NCBI RefSeq assembly: GCF_018397995.1
Contig: NZ_BBQH01000078.1
Span: forward strand, 89,975-153,974
Length of the DNA stretch: 64,000 bases
DNA from: Rhizomonospora bruguierae
Lineage (GTDB): Bacteria > Actinomycetota > Actinomycetes > Mycobacteriales > Micromonosporaceae
Direction of reading: 5' to 3'
Part shown: positions 42,318 through 52,138 of the stretch, one piece after another
How the letters are laid out: each line of letters begins with the position of its first letter
Numbering within the stretch: position 1 is the stretch's first letter
Notes under the pieces: generated by a model
Told to the model about the DNA's origin: nothing
Seen by the model: only the letters and a program-made list of their open reading frames with translations
Database searches by the model: none
Position numbers and translations under genes: made by a program

Positions 42318-44623
42318 CCGGCCCCGTGCCGGCGGGGCCGGACCGCGTCGCCACGCTGCTCGCCTCGATGACCCTCGACGAGAAGCTGGCCCAGCTCGTC
42401 GGCCTTTGGTCCGATGTGGACGCCAGGGACGACGAGGTGGTCGCGCCGTTCCAGGATTCGATGCAGGGCGAGCTGCCCAGCTTCGAGGAGTTCGCCCGGG
42501 ACGGCCTGGGCCACGTCACCCGCCACTACGGCACCGCCCCGGTCGACCCGGTCGAGGCATCCCACCGCCTCGCCGAACGGCAACGCTGGCTCGTGCACCA
42601 CACCCGGCTCGGGATTCCGGCCATCGCGCACGAGGAGTGCCTCACCGGGCTGGCGGCGTGGCGGGCCACCTCCTACCCGTCGCCGCCCGCCTGGGGAGCC
42701 ACCTTCGACCCCGGGCTGCTGGAACGCGTCGGGGCGCAGATCGGCCGCACCATGCGGGCGCTCGGCGTCCACCAGGGCCTGGCACCCGTGCTCGACGTGG
42801 TACGGGACATGCGGTGGGGGCGGGTGGAGGAGACCATCTCGGAGGACCCGTACCTGGTCGGGATGATCGGCAGCGGCTACGTTCGCGGGATGCAGTCCGA
42901 GGGGGTGGTGGCGACGCTCAAGCACTTCGTCGGCTACTCCAACTCCCGGGCCGGGCGCAACCTCGCGCCGGTGCACGCCGGCCCCCGCGAGGTCGCCGAC
43001 GTCCTGCTCGAACCGTTCGAGATGGCCGTCCTGGACGGCGGCGCCGGCTCCGTCATGAACTCCTACTCGGAAATCGACGGCATCCCGGTCGCCGCCGACC
43101 CGGCGCTGCTCACCGGGGTGCTGCGCGACGACTGGGGATTCACCGGCACGGTCGTCGCCGACTACTTCTCCGTCGCGTTCCTGCACACCCTGCACCGCAC
43201 CGCGCCCGACCTCGCGGCGGCCGCCGCGCAGGCGCTGACCGCCGGCATCGACGTCGAGCTGCCGACCGGAGTCGCGTACCTGGCCCCGCTGGCGGCGGCG
43301 GTCCGCGCCGGCCGGGTCGACGAGGCGCTGGTGGACCGGGCCGTGGCGCGGGTGCTGCGGCAGAAGGCCGACCTCGGCCTGCTCGACGAGGACTACCGGC
43401 CGGTGGAGGTGGACCGGATCGACCTGGATCCCCCGGCCGGCCGGGCGCTGGCCCGCGAACTCGCGGAGAAGTCCGCGATCCTGCTCGCCAACCCGGGCGA
43501 TCTCCTGCCCGTGCCGGCCACCGCGGGGCTGCGCATCGCGGTCGTCGGCCCGAACGCCGACGACCGGCACGCCCTGTTCGGCGGGTACGCGTTCGCCAAC
43601 CACGTCCTGCCCCAGCATCCCGGCACCGACTTCGGCATCGAGGCACCCACCATCCGGGCCGCCATCGCCGCCGAATTCCCCACCGCGTCGGTCGGCTTCG
43701 CCCGCGGCTGCACCGTGGACACCGCCGACACCGGCGGCTTCGCCGAGGCGCTGCGGCTCGCCACCGAGGCGGACATCTGCGTCGCCGTGCTCGGCGACCG
43801 GGCCGGCCTGTTCGGCCGGGGCACCTCCGGCGAGGGCAGCGACGCCGCGTCGCTGCGGCTGCCCGGCGTCCAGGCCGCGTTCCTGGCGGCGCTGGCCGGC
43901 ACCGGTACCCCGGTGGTCGCGGTGCTGGTCACCGGCCGCGGGTACGTGCTGCCTGAGGCGGCCGCCGGCGCGGCGGTGATCCAGGCGTTCTTCCCCGGGG
44001 AGGAGGGCGCGGCAGCCATCGCCCGGATCCTGTCCGGTGCCGTCAACCCCTCCGGCCGGTTGCCGATGAGCCTGCCGGCGGTCGACGGCGCCCAACCGTA
44101 CAGCTACCTGCACCCGGCGCTGGGCGAGGCCGCGTCCGTCTCCAACCTGCGCACCGAGCCGCTGTTCCCGTTCGGGCACGGGCTGTCGTACACCTCGTTC
44201 GAGTACCGCGACTTCACCTCGGACACCACCGTGGACGTTGCGGGGTCGCTGCGCTGCGCGGTCACCGTGACCAACACGGGGGAGCGGGCCGGCGAGGAGG
44301 TCGTCCAGATCTACGGAAGCGACCTGTACGCCAGCGCCACCCGGCCACTGGCCCAGCTGCTCGCCTTCCAGCGGGTGCCCCTCGACCCGGGAGCCAGCGC
44401 CCGGGTCGAGTTCACCGTTCCCGCCCGGCGCTTCGCCTTCACCGGCCCGGCGGGTGTGCGCATCGTGGAACCCGGCGCGATCGAGGTGTCGGTGCGCCGT
44501 TCGGTCCGGGATGTGGTCGCTACCGTCACCGCCGACCTCGTCGGTGGCGTTCACCGGGTCACCGTGGCCGATCGGCGCGTCGCGCACGCCGTCGTCCACC
44601 CGTCAGAGAGGAGTTCAGCGTGA
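42314..44623 (+). CDS. Glycoside hydrolase family 3 (beta-glucosidase/beta-xylosidase type)
   Basis: 769 residues from the GTG overlapping the mutarotase stop. The GH3 N-terminal barrel runs to about residue 340 (LGVHQGLAPVLDVVRDMRWGR, ATLKHFVGYS, nucleophile Asp in GTVVADYFSV). The alpha/beta sandwich follows (IAVVGPNADDRHALFGGY), then a fibronectin-III-like end (PFGHGLSYTSFEY, VTVTNTGERAGEEVVQIY). There is no signal peptide, so it works on imported oligosaccharides. GH3 enzymes remove terminal beta-linked glucose, xylose or arabinose. The exact sugar is open. Confidence 0.88.
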   Translation: MTGPVPAGPDRVATLLASMTLDEKLAQLVGLWSDVDARDDEVVAPFQDSMQGELPSFEEFARDGLGHVTRHYGTAPVDPVEASHRLAERQRWLVHHTRLGIPAIAHEECLTGLAAWRATSYPSPPAWGATFDPGLLERVGAQIGRTMRALGVHQGLAPVLDVVRDMRWGRVEETISEDPYLVGMIGSGYVRGMQSEGVVATLKHFVGYSNSRAGRNLAPVHAGPREVADVLLEPFEMAVLDGGAGSVMNSYSEIDGIPVAADPALLTGVLRDDWGFTGTVVADYFSVAFLHTLHRTAPDLAAAAAQALTAGIDVELPTGVAYLAPLAAAVRAGRVDEALVDRAVARVLRQKADLGLLDEDYRPVEVDRIDLDPPAGRALARELAEKSAILLANPGDLLPVPATAGLRIAVVGPNADDRHALFGGYAFANHVLPQHPGTDFGIEAPTIRAAIAAEFPTASVGFARGCTVDTADTGGFAEALRLATEADICVAVLGDRAGLFGRGTSGEGSDAASLRLPGVQAAFLAALAGTGTPVVAVLVTGRGYVLPEAAAGAAVIQAFFPGEEGAAAIARILSGAVNPSGRLPMSLPAVDGAQPYSYLHPALGEAASVSNLRTEPLFPFGHGLSYTSFEYRDFTSDTTVDVAGSLRCAVTVTNTGERAGEEVVQIYGSDLYASATRPLAQLLAFQRVPLDPGASARVEFTVPARRFAFTGPAGVRIVEPGAIEVSVRRSVRDVVATVTADLVGGVHRVTVADRRVAHAVVHPSERSSA

Positions 44624-45645
44624 CCGCCGAGACCATGCGGGCGAGCGTTCTGGTGGCGAAGGGCCGCCTCCGGGTGGAGGAGGTGCGGGTCCCGGAGCCG
44701 GCCGCGGACCAGGTGTTGGTGCGGATCGCCTCGGTGGGGGTCTGCGGGTCGGACGTGCACTACTTCCAGCACGGCCGGATCGGTGACTTCGTGCTCACCT
44801 CGCCGATGATCCTCGGCCACGAGGCGGCCGGGACCATCGTGGCGGTCGGCTCCGGAGTGCCGGCGGACCGCATCGGCCAACGGGTGGCGATCGAACCGCA
44901 GCGCGCCTGCCGGGTGTGCGAGCAGTGCCGGCACGGCCGGTACAACCTCTGCCCGTCCATCGAGTTCTACGCCACGCCGCCGATCGACGGCGCGTTCGCG
45001 GAGTACCAGTCGATCCAGGCGGACTACGCGTTCCCGATCCCGGATTCGATGAGCCTGGAGGCCGCCGCCCTGTGCGAGCCGCTGTCGGTGGGCATCTGGA
45101 GCAACCGCAAGGCGGGCACCGGGCCGGGCTCGCGGATCCTGGTGGCCGGCGCCGGGCCGATCGGCGTGATCATCACGCAGGTGGCGCGGGCGTTCGGCGC
45201 CGCCGAGGTCATCGTCTCCGACGTGGCCGCCGGCCGCCGGGAGGCGGCGCTGCGCTACGGTGCCAGCCGGGTCATCGACCCGACCGCGCAGGACATCGCC
45301 ACATTGGACCTGGAGGTCGACGCGTTCATCGACGCCAGCGGCGCGGAACCGGCGGTCCGGGCCGGGGTGATGGCGGTCAAGCCGGCCGGGCGGATCGTGC
45401 TGGTCGGCATGGGTGCGGACGACGTCACGCTGCCGGCGTCCCGGATCCAGAACCGGGAGCTGGTGCTGACCGGCGTCTTCCGGTACGCGAACACCTGGCC
45501 GCTCGCGATCGAACTCGCCGCCTCCGGCCGGGTGGACCTCGACTCCATGGTCACCAGCCAGCACGGCTTGGCCGACGTCGAGGCGGCGCTGACCGCCACG
45601 ACGGACCCGCGGACGCTCAAGGCCGTCGTCCGCCCGGGCGAGTGA
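44620..45645 (+). CDS. Zinc-dependent polyol/L-threonine-type dehydrogenase
   Basis: 341 residues from a GTG overlapping the GH3 stop. SVGVCGSDVHYFQHGRIGDF and GHEAAGTIVAVG mark the sorbitol/xylitol dehydrogenase branch of zinc MDR enzymes; the structural zinc cysteines lie in CRVCEQCRHGRYNLC and the NAD fold in GAGPIGVIITQVARAFGA. It oxidises a polyol or sugar acid next to a carbonyl. With two zinc dehydrogenases in the same operon, more than one sugar or alcohol is probably handled. Confidence 0.87.
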   Translation: MTAETMRASVLVAKGRLRVEEVRVPEPAADQVLVRIASVGVCGSDVHYFQHGRIGDFVLTSPMILGHEAAGTIVAVGSGVPADRIGQRVAIEPQRACRVCEQCRHGRYNLCPSIEFYATPPIDGAFAEYQSIQADYAFPIPDSMSLEAAALCEPLSVGIWSNRKAGTGPGSRILVAGAGPIGVIITQVARAFGAAEVIVSDVAAGRREAALRYGASRVIDPTAQDIATLDLEVDAFIDASGAEPAVRAGVMAVKPAGRIVLVGMGADDVTLPASRIQNRELVLTGVFRYANTWPLAIELAASGRVDLDSMVTSQHGLADVEAALTATTDPRTLKAVVRPGE

Positions 45646-45683
45646 CGGCCCGTGCGCCCCAATCGTGGCAGGAGGGAAATGCT

Positions 45684-47201
45684 GTGAACGTGGTCACCAC
45701 GGTCGATCCGAGGGACGGCCGACGCCGCGAAACCGACCTCACCGAGACCGACGACGCCCGGGTGGCGGCGATCGCTGCCCAGGCGTCCGGGGCGGCGCAG
45801 TGGCTGTCCGGCCTGGGCCGGCTCGGCCGCGCCGGGCTGCTCGACGCGATCGCCGATGCGCTGGAGTCCCGCCGCACCGCCCTGGTCGCGGCCGCCGAGT
45901 CGGAGACCGGGCTCAGCCACCCACGACTCGACCAGGAACTGACCCGGGCGGCGGTCCAGTTCCGGATGTTCGCGGACGTGCTGCGCGACGGCGACTACGT
46001 CGAGGCGGCCATCGACCACGCCGCCGACACGCCGCTCGGGCGGGGACCGGACGTGCGCCGGATGCTCGTACCGCTGGGGCCGGTCGCCGTCTTCGGCGCC
46101 AGCAACTTCCCGTTCGCCTTCTCGGTCGCCGGTGGTGACACCGCCGCCGCGCTCGCGGCCGGCTGCCCCGTCGTGGTGAAGGCCCACCCGTCGCATCCGC
46201 TGACCTCGCACGCGTCCGCGGCGGCGATCGGGGCGGCCATCCGCGGGATGAGCGGGCCCGACGGTGTGATCGCGGCCGGGTACGGGGAGCCGGCGGGCCG
46301 GGCGCTGGTACGCCACCCCGCCATCCGCGCGGCCGCGCTGACCGGCTCCATCGGCGCCGCCCGGGCCATCCAGGCCGCCATCGACGAACGGGCCGAACCC
46401 ATTCCCCTGTACGCCGAACTGAGCAGCGTGAACCCGATCGTCGTCCGGCCCGGGGCGGCGGCCGCCCGCGGGGACCAGATCGCCGACGGGCTGTTCGCCT
46501 CGTTCACCGGCTCGGGCGGCCAGCTGTGCACCAAGCCCGGGCTGGCGTTCATCCCCGCCGACCCGGGCGGCGACCGCCTGCTCGAGGCGCTGCGCGCGCG
46601 GGTCGCCTCGGCCGGTGGTGCGGTCCTGCTGAACGAGCGCATCCGCGACGCGTTCGTCACCCGGGCGGCGGCGTTCGAACGCGCCGGCGCCCGCGTCTCG
46701 GCGCGCCCCGAGGTCGGCCCCGACCCCGGTTTCACCGTCGCGCCGACCCTGCTGGAGATCGGTCCGGCGGAGCTGACCGCCGAGCTCGCCGACGAGTGCT
46801 TCGGCCCGCTCATGGTGGTGGTCCGCTACCGCGAGGACGTCGAACTCGATGCGGCGCTCGCGACCGTCCCGCCCTCGCTCACCGGCTCCGTCCACAGCGG
46901 GCCGGAGGACGACGACGCCGCGCTCCGCCGGCTGGTCGACGCGCTCGCCGCGCGCTCGGGTCGCATCGTCTTCGACGGCTACCCCACCGGCGTCCGCGTC
47001 TCGTGGGCGCAGCACCACGGTGGGCCCTGGCCGTCGACCAACACGGTGCACACCTCCGTGGGTGCGACGTCGATCCGACGATTCCTCCGCCCGCTCGCCT
47101 GGCAGGACGCCCCGGAGTGGGTGCTGCCCGAGGAACTCAGGGACGACTTCACCGCGATCGCCCGCCGGGTCGACGGCAGGCTGGAACCCGCCCAGCCGTA
47201 G
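45684..47201 (+). CDS. Aldehyde dehydrogenase, 2-ketoglutarate-semialdehyde (2,5-dioxovalerate) type
   Basis: 505 residues from a GTG with GGAGGG upstream. The features FGASNFPFAFSVAGGDTAAALAAGCPVVVKAHPSHP, TGSIGAARAI, ELSSVNPIV and GSGGQLCTKPG (nucleophilic Cys) match the distinctive ketoglutarate-semialdehyde dehydrogenase branch, which differs from ordinary ALDHs. This enzyme makes 2-oxoglutarate in the last step of the Weimberg-type pentose route. An FAH-family dehydratase that would make its substrate lies at 59910-61130. Confidence 0.83.
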   Translation: MNVVTTVDPRDGRRRETDLTETDDARVAAIAAQASGAAQWLSGLGRLGRAGLLDAIADALESRRTALVAAAESETGLSHPRLDQELTRAAVQFRMFADVLRDGDYVEAAIDHAADTPLGRGPDVRRMLVPLGPVAVFGASNFPFAFSVAGGDTAAALAAGCPVVVKAHPSHPLTSHASAAAIGAAIRGMSGPDGVIAAGYGEPAGRALVRHPAIRAAALTGSIGAARAIQAAIDERAEPIPLYAELSSVNPIVVRPGAAAARGDQIADGLFASFTGSGGQLCTKPGLAFIPADPGGDRLLEALRARVASAGGAVLLNERIRDAFVTRAAAFERAGARVSARPEVGPDPGFTVAPTLLEIGPAELTAELADECFGPLMVVVRYREDVELDAALATVPPSLTGSVHSGPEDDDAALRRLVDALAARSGRIVFDGYPTGVRVSWAQHHGGPWPSTNTVHTSVGATSIRRFLRPLAWQDAPEWVLPEELRDDFTAIARRVDGRLEPAQP

Positions 47202-47204
47202 CGT

Positions 47205-47345
47205 GTGGACTACCGCGCCGCGTGCCGGTCCGGTGGCGTCAGGGTGACGCCGCCGGCCGTGGCGTTCCTGGCCTCGCCCGCCGCGTCCTACGTCACCGGT
47301 CGCGTGCTGGCTGTCGATGGTGGACTGAGCGCGCAGGCGTACTCG
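47205..47345 (+). pseudogene. 3' remnant of a short-chain dehydrogenase (SDR) gene
   Basis: Four bases after the ALDH stop, an open frame begins with GTG and reads PPAVAFLASPAASYVTGRVLAVDGGLS, the invariant end of an SDR (AVxFLxSPxASYVTG...VDGG). The rest of the SDR is missing. The frame runs on into the SMP-30 gene, so a single call would fuse unrelated parts. I treat the SDR part as a remnant left by recombination or deletion. Confidence 0.7.
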
Positions 47346-47387
47346 GTCGGTGATGAACCGGGGCTACCGGCGGGCTGGGGGTACGGC

Positions 47388-48203
47388 GTGACCGCTCAGC
47401 TGCGGGTCCTGGTGGCCGGTGTGCCGCACCCGGAGACGGCTGTACCCGGTCCGGGCGGCTGGGTGTACACCGGCACAGGCACCGCGCACTATCTCTCGCC
47501 CGGCCCGATCGTGCGGGTGTCACCCCGGGGCGATCAGGAGATCTTCTCGGACACCGGGGGCCGGGTCCTGGGCTTGGCGTTTCTTCCCGGTGGCGACCTC
47601 GTCGCGTGCGACAGCACCAGGGGCGCCCTCGTACGGCTGAACCCGGACGGCCGGACCGTTTCCACGATCCTCCAAGTGGGCGGATGGCGGTTGCGGCGGC
47701 CCAACGGGTGCGTCGTGGACCCGGCCGGCGGCGTGTGGTTCACCGACTCCGGCAGCGCCACCGCGGGCGAGGCCACGGGCGCCGTCCTCTACGTCGACCT
47801 CGACCGGGGCCTGGGTCTGGTTGCCGCAACCGGCCTGGTGTTCCCCAACGGCATCGGACTGGCCCCGGATGGCCGGCGGCTGTATGTGGGGCTGACCCGG
47901 GATGACGCCCTCGTGTCGTTCCCGGTGACCGGACCGGGCGAGCTGGGCGCGGGGCGGGTGATCGCCGACGGCCTGGCGTCCGGGCCGGACGGGCTCAGCG
48001 TGGCGCCGGACGGAAGGGTGTACGTCGCGCTGACCCGCACGTCGCGGGTGGTCGCGGTCACGCCGGATGGTTCCGTCGACGTCGTGGTCGAGGACCCGCA
48101 GCGATTGCACATGCCGTCGCACGCGGGACTCACCGCTACCGGCGCGCTGCTGATCCCATCGCTGTTCGGCGACACGATCTGCGTGCTCGCCCCGCTCGAC
48201 TGA
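47388..48203 (+). CDS. SMP-30/gluconolactonase-like sugar lactonase
   Basis: 271 residues from GTG 47388; upstream in-frame codons belong to an SDR remnant. The six-bladed propeller repeats show as LRRPNGCVVDPAGGVWFTDSG, FPNGIGLAPDGRRLYVGL and GPDGLSVAPDGRVYVAL, which hold the Asn and Asp metal ligands of SMP-30 lactonases. The N-terminal Glu ligand is not obvious, so activity is less certain. As a second lactonase of the sugar operon it could serve a different aldonolactone. Confidence 0.75.
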   Translation: MTAQLRVLVAGVPHPETAVPGPGGWVYTGTGTAHYLSPGPIVRVSPRGDQEIFSDTGGRVLGLAFLPGGDLVACDSTRGALVRLNPDGRTVSTILQVGGWRLRRPNGCVVDPAGGVWFTDSGSATAGEATGAVLYVDLDRGLGLVAATGLVFPNGIGLAPDGRRLYVGLTRDDALVSFPVTGPGELGAGRVIADGLASGPDGLSVAPDGRVYVALTRTSRVVAVTPDGSVDVVVEDPQRLHMPSHAGLTATGALLIPSLFGDTICVLAPLD

Positions 48204-48235
48204 GCAGGGAGGTTGAATGACCGTCCGATGCTGCC

Positions 48236-48598
48236 TCGGCGCAGTGGCACGGCCGTGGTGGTCGGCTCCGACGCGGGCAAGCGCGGCGGGGGCGGTCTGA
48301 TCGCTGAGCCGCCTACGCCGCCGCCAAGGCGCCGGTGAGTTGTCCATGGTGAAGTCGCTGGCCAGGGAGTTCGCCCGGTCCGGTGTGCGCGTCTACGCCC
48401 GCACCCCCGGCCCGTCCGACACGCCCATGCACCAATCGATCAGCGATGAGCTGCGCGCGGATCGACGCCGGCCTGCCGATCGGCCGGATGGGCCGCGCCG
48501 ACGAGATGGCTGCCGCGGTGCTGTTCCTCAGCTCACCGGCCGCCTCGTTCGTCTACGGGGCCTCGTTGAATGTGGATGGCGGCTCGCTGTTCGAGTAA
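48236..48598 (+). pseudogene. Frameshifted short-chain dehydrogenase (SDR) gene remnant
   Basis: Pieces of one SDR lie in different frames: VVVGSDAGKRGGGGLIA (about 48260-48305), then the YxxxK region where the bases of GCCTACGCCGCCGCCAAG (48312-48329, AYAAAK) are out of frame, then MVKSLAREFARSGVRVYARTPGPSDTPMH (from 48346), then after another shift IDAGLPIGRMGRADEMAAAVLFLSSPAASF and VDGGSLFE with a stop at 48598. At least two indels break it. It would have supplied the sugar-acid (for example 2-keto-3-deoxyfuconate) dehydrogenase step. Confidence 0.78.
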
Positions 48599-48852
48599 CC
48601 GGTGCGTCGTCGCCTTGCCTCCCGTGGACGGCGTCCCGCCGGTGCCCGCCGGCGCGGCCGGTGCGGCGCGACTCGGCCGCACTCGGTTAGGCGCTGCGGA
48701 GGCGCTCGGCGCCGCACGGCGCGGGATCGCGAGAGCTAGAAATCGGCGTAGGAGTCGGTCAGACTCACCTGCCGCGTGGCTGGTGGTTGGGCATGGGCGT
48801 GCCGTCGTGGGGTACGGGATTTCTCTACGGCCACCGCGTGGAGGTGATAACC

Positions 48853-49266
48853 GTGCAACACGACGAGTTCATCGGGCAGGTGCAGGCGCGTGCCCGCCTG
48901 GGTAGCCGGGGAGACGCGGAGCGGGTGACCCGGGCGGTGCTGGAGGCGATCGGCGAGCGCATCCCGGACGGGCTGACGGGCAACCTGGCCTCGCAGCTAC
49001 CCCGGGAGATCGGCGAGCACCTGCGGCGCACCGAGCGGCCGGACCGGGATGGGACCGGCGAGCACTTCGACCGCAACGGTTTCGCCGACCGGGTGAGCGA
49101 GAAGTCCGGTTACGACGGGCCGGGGGCGATTTTCGTGGCGCGGGTGGTGTGTGAGGTGCTCCGCGAGGCGACCACGGGCGGCGTGATGGCGAAGGTGCGC
49201 GACTCGCTCCCGCCGGACCTCAGACCGGTCGTCATGGCCGGCAGCAGCGGCCGGATGCGCGACTGA
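48853..49266 (+). CDS. DUF2267 family protein
   Basis: 137 residues from GTG 48853, which follows a near-perfect GGAGGTGAT site. The helical core QVQARARLGSRGDAERVTRAVLEAIGERI and LASQLPREIGEHL is typical of DUF2267, a family of unknown role often seen beside stress and CBS-domain genes. It stands alone, and a hairpin terminator shared with the convergent xylanase gene follows. No enzymatic motif is visible. Confidence 0.8.
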   Translation: MQHDEFIGQVQARARLGSRGDAERVTRAVLEAIGERIPDGLTGNLASQLPREIGEHLRRTERPDRDGTGEHFDRNGFADRVSEKSGYDGPGAIFVARVVCEVLREATTGGVMAKVRDSLPPDLRPVVMAGSSGRMRD

Positions 49267-49317
49267 TTCGGACGGTGGCGCTGCGCTGTGGTCCCCTGGG
49301 CGGCTGGCCGGACATGC

Positions 49318-49353
49318 GCAGTGCCGGATCCGGAGAACCGGACCCGGCACTGC
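49318..49353. terminator. Bidirectional hairpin between DUF2267 and xylanase genes
   Basis: Stem GCAGTGCCGGATCCGG / CCGGACCCGGCACTGC with loop AGAA; 15 of 16 base pairs match. It lies between convergent gene ends and can serve both. Confidence 0.8.
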
Positions 49354-49380
49354 GGGGAACTTACCTGTCAGGTGCGGGAA

Positions 49381-50854
<1,474 letters not shown>

Positions 50855-51160
50855 CTACGGTGGCGACACCAGCGACGCCGGAGGTTCGGCGATGACCGGG
50901 TCCACGGCGGGCGCCGGGTGCCAGACCGCGACGTGGCCGAGGAACGCGAGGCCGACCAGCACGTACAGGTTGCCGTACAGCAGGCCCAGGCCGAGGGGGC
51001 CGGCGTCGCGGCCGGCGGAACCGGCGAACACCCAGGCGGTGCTCGCCACGAAGACGAGCCAGGTCAGCGCGACCGCGGCGAGGCCGACCCGGCTCCGAGC
51101 CGACCGGGCCCGGGCGGTGAACGCCGCCAGCGCCGGCACCACCCAGATCCAGTGAGGTCT
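50855..51160 (-). pseudogene. C-terminal fragment of a GT87-type membrane glycosyltransferase
   Basis: The minus-strand frame from about 51160 encodes PHWIWVVPALAAF, two more hydrophobic helices (VGLAAVALTWLVFVAS, YGNLYVLVGLAFLGHVAVW) and a normal stop. This is the end of a polyprenol-dependent mannosyltransferase-like (GT87) protein, where HHWxWVVP is a family mark. Residues upstream in the same frame are Arg/Ser-rich and unrelated, so the N-terminal about 300 residues are missing. It is a remnant at a rearrangement point. Confidence 0.65.
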
Positions 51161-51269
51161 ACGGAATGAGGATGAAGGCCACCTTCCCCGACGAACCGGA
51201 CCCCGCAGGGATGCCCTGCTCGCCGAGGCTGCGGGCGCGAACATCGACCGTGCCCGACGCCTCCCCGCG

Positions 51270-51671
51270 CTATCCGATGTACGGCGTCCCGCGTCCTTCC
51301 TGCCAGTGCGCGAGCCTGAGCCGCACCGACTCGTGCATCGGGAGACTGGGGATCTCGCCGGGCTCGACGAACCGAACGTCTGTCGACTCGTCACTGACCC
51401 GCAACTCCCCGGCAACCACGCGCGCCGTGAACGCGACGACGAACTCTTGCCTGACCTCGCCGTCCGCGTAGGCGATCACGTGGCCGGGGTCGGTGTAGAT
51501 ACCGAGGATGCCGGTCAGTTCGACATCGAGACCGGTTTCTTCGGCTGTCTCGCGCACGACGGCCGCGCCGAGTGTCTCGCCGATCTCCATGATCCCGCCC
51601 GGCAATGACCAGTTGCCTGAGTCTGAGCGTTGTTGCAGGAGCACACGCCCGGCGTCGTCCACGACCAACAT
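51270..51671 (-). CDS. NUDIX hydrolase, apparently 5'-truncated
   Basis: 133 residues from an ATG at 51671. The Nudix box is complete (GGIMEIGETLGAAVVRETAEETGLDVEL), followed by TGILGIYTDPGHV and the family ending LRLAHW. Typical relatives have about 25-30 more residues before MLVVDDAGRVLLQQR, and these are missing: the sequence beyond the start belongs to the opposite NUDIX gene. It may still be expressed from the new start, but the first strand is partly lost. The activity would be hydrolysis of a nucleoside diphosphate compound; the specific substrate is not known. Confidence 0.7.
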   Translation of the reverse strand: MLVVDDAGRVLLQQRSDSGNWSLPGGIMEIGETLGAAVVRETAEETGLDVELTGILGIYTDPGHVIAYADGEVRQEFVVAFTARVVAGELRVSDESTDVRFVEPGEIPSLPMHESVRLRLAHWQEGRGTPYIG

Positions 51672-52082
51672 GTGACGTGCTCCGTGGTGCTCATCGACGC
51701 GAGTTGGCGCGTCCTGCACATCCGCCACAACGCCCTCGGCGCGTGGCTGCGCCCCGGCGGGCACCTGGAACCCGAAGACACGACGCTGTGCGATGCCGCC
51801 CTGCGGGAACTCAGCGAGGAGACCGGCATCGCGGCCGATCTGGTCAGCCCCCTCGATGACGACGTGCCCATCGACATTGACGTTCACGCGATCCCGGCCA
51901 ATCCTCACAAGCCCGAGCCCCAGCATCTGCACTTCGATCTGCGCCACGCTTTCAGGTTGCGGGAGCCCACTACTGGTCCGTTGAGCCTGCAAGCGGCGGA
52001 GGTCAGCGGGTACCGATGGCTGCCCAGTGAGCACATCACGCCCGAGTCGTTGCGCGGCAGGCTCGCGCATCTGCGCGGGTGA
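51672..52082 (+). CDS. NUDIX hydrolase, apparently 5'-truncated, head to head with the previous one
   Basis: 136 residues from a GTG at 51672, the very next base after the first base of the opposite gene's start. The protein begins VTCSVVLIDASWRVLHIRHNALG and has the Nudix box GGHLEPEDTTLCDAALRELSEETGI. Relatives normally have around 30 further N-terminal residues ending RHATCS; these are missing. The two NUDIX genes belong to different subfamilies, so this is not an inverted duplication but a join of two broken genes. No promoter can fit between them without lying inside the partner. Confidence 0.7.
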   Translation: MTCSVVLIDASWRVLHIRHNALGAWLRPGGHLEPEDTTLCDAALRELSEETGIAADLVSPLDDDVPIDIDVHAIPANPHKPEPQHLHFDLRHAFRLREPTTGPLSLQAAEVSGYRWLPSEHITPESLRGRLAHLRG

Positions 52083-52138
52083 CTCCCGCTCGCTAACCCT
52101 CGCGCCGCGCGAACCGCGCTACCAGCGTGGCGCTGTGC

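Noticed and set aside
47205..48203. A single 332-residue SDR/SMP-30 fusion protein
   Set aside because: The first about 45 residues are only the tail of an SDR, with no Rossmann fold, and a good GTG start exists at 47388. A remnant plus a separate gene explains it better.
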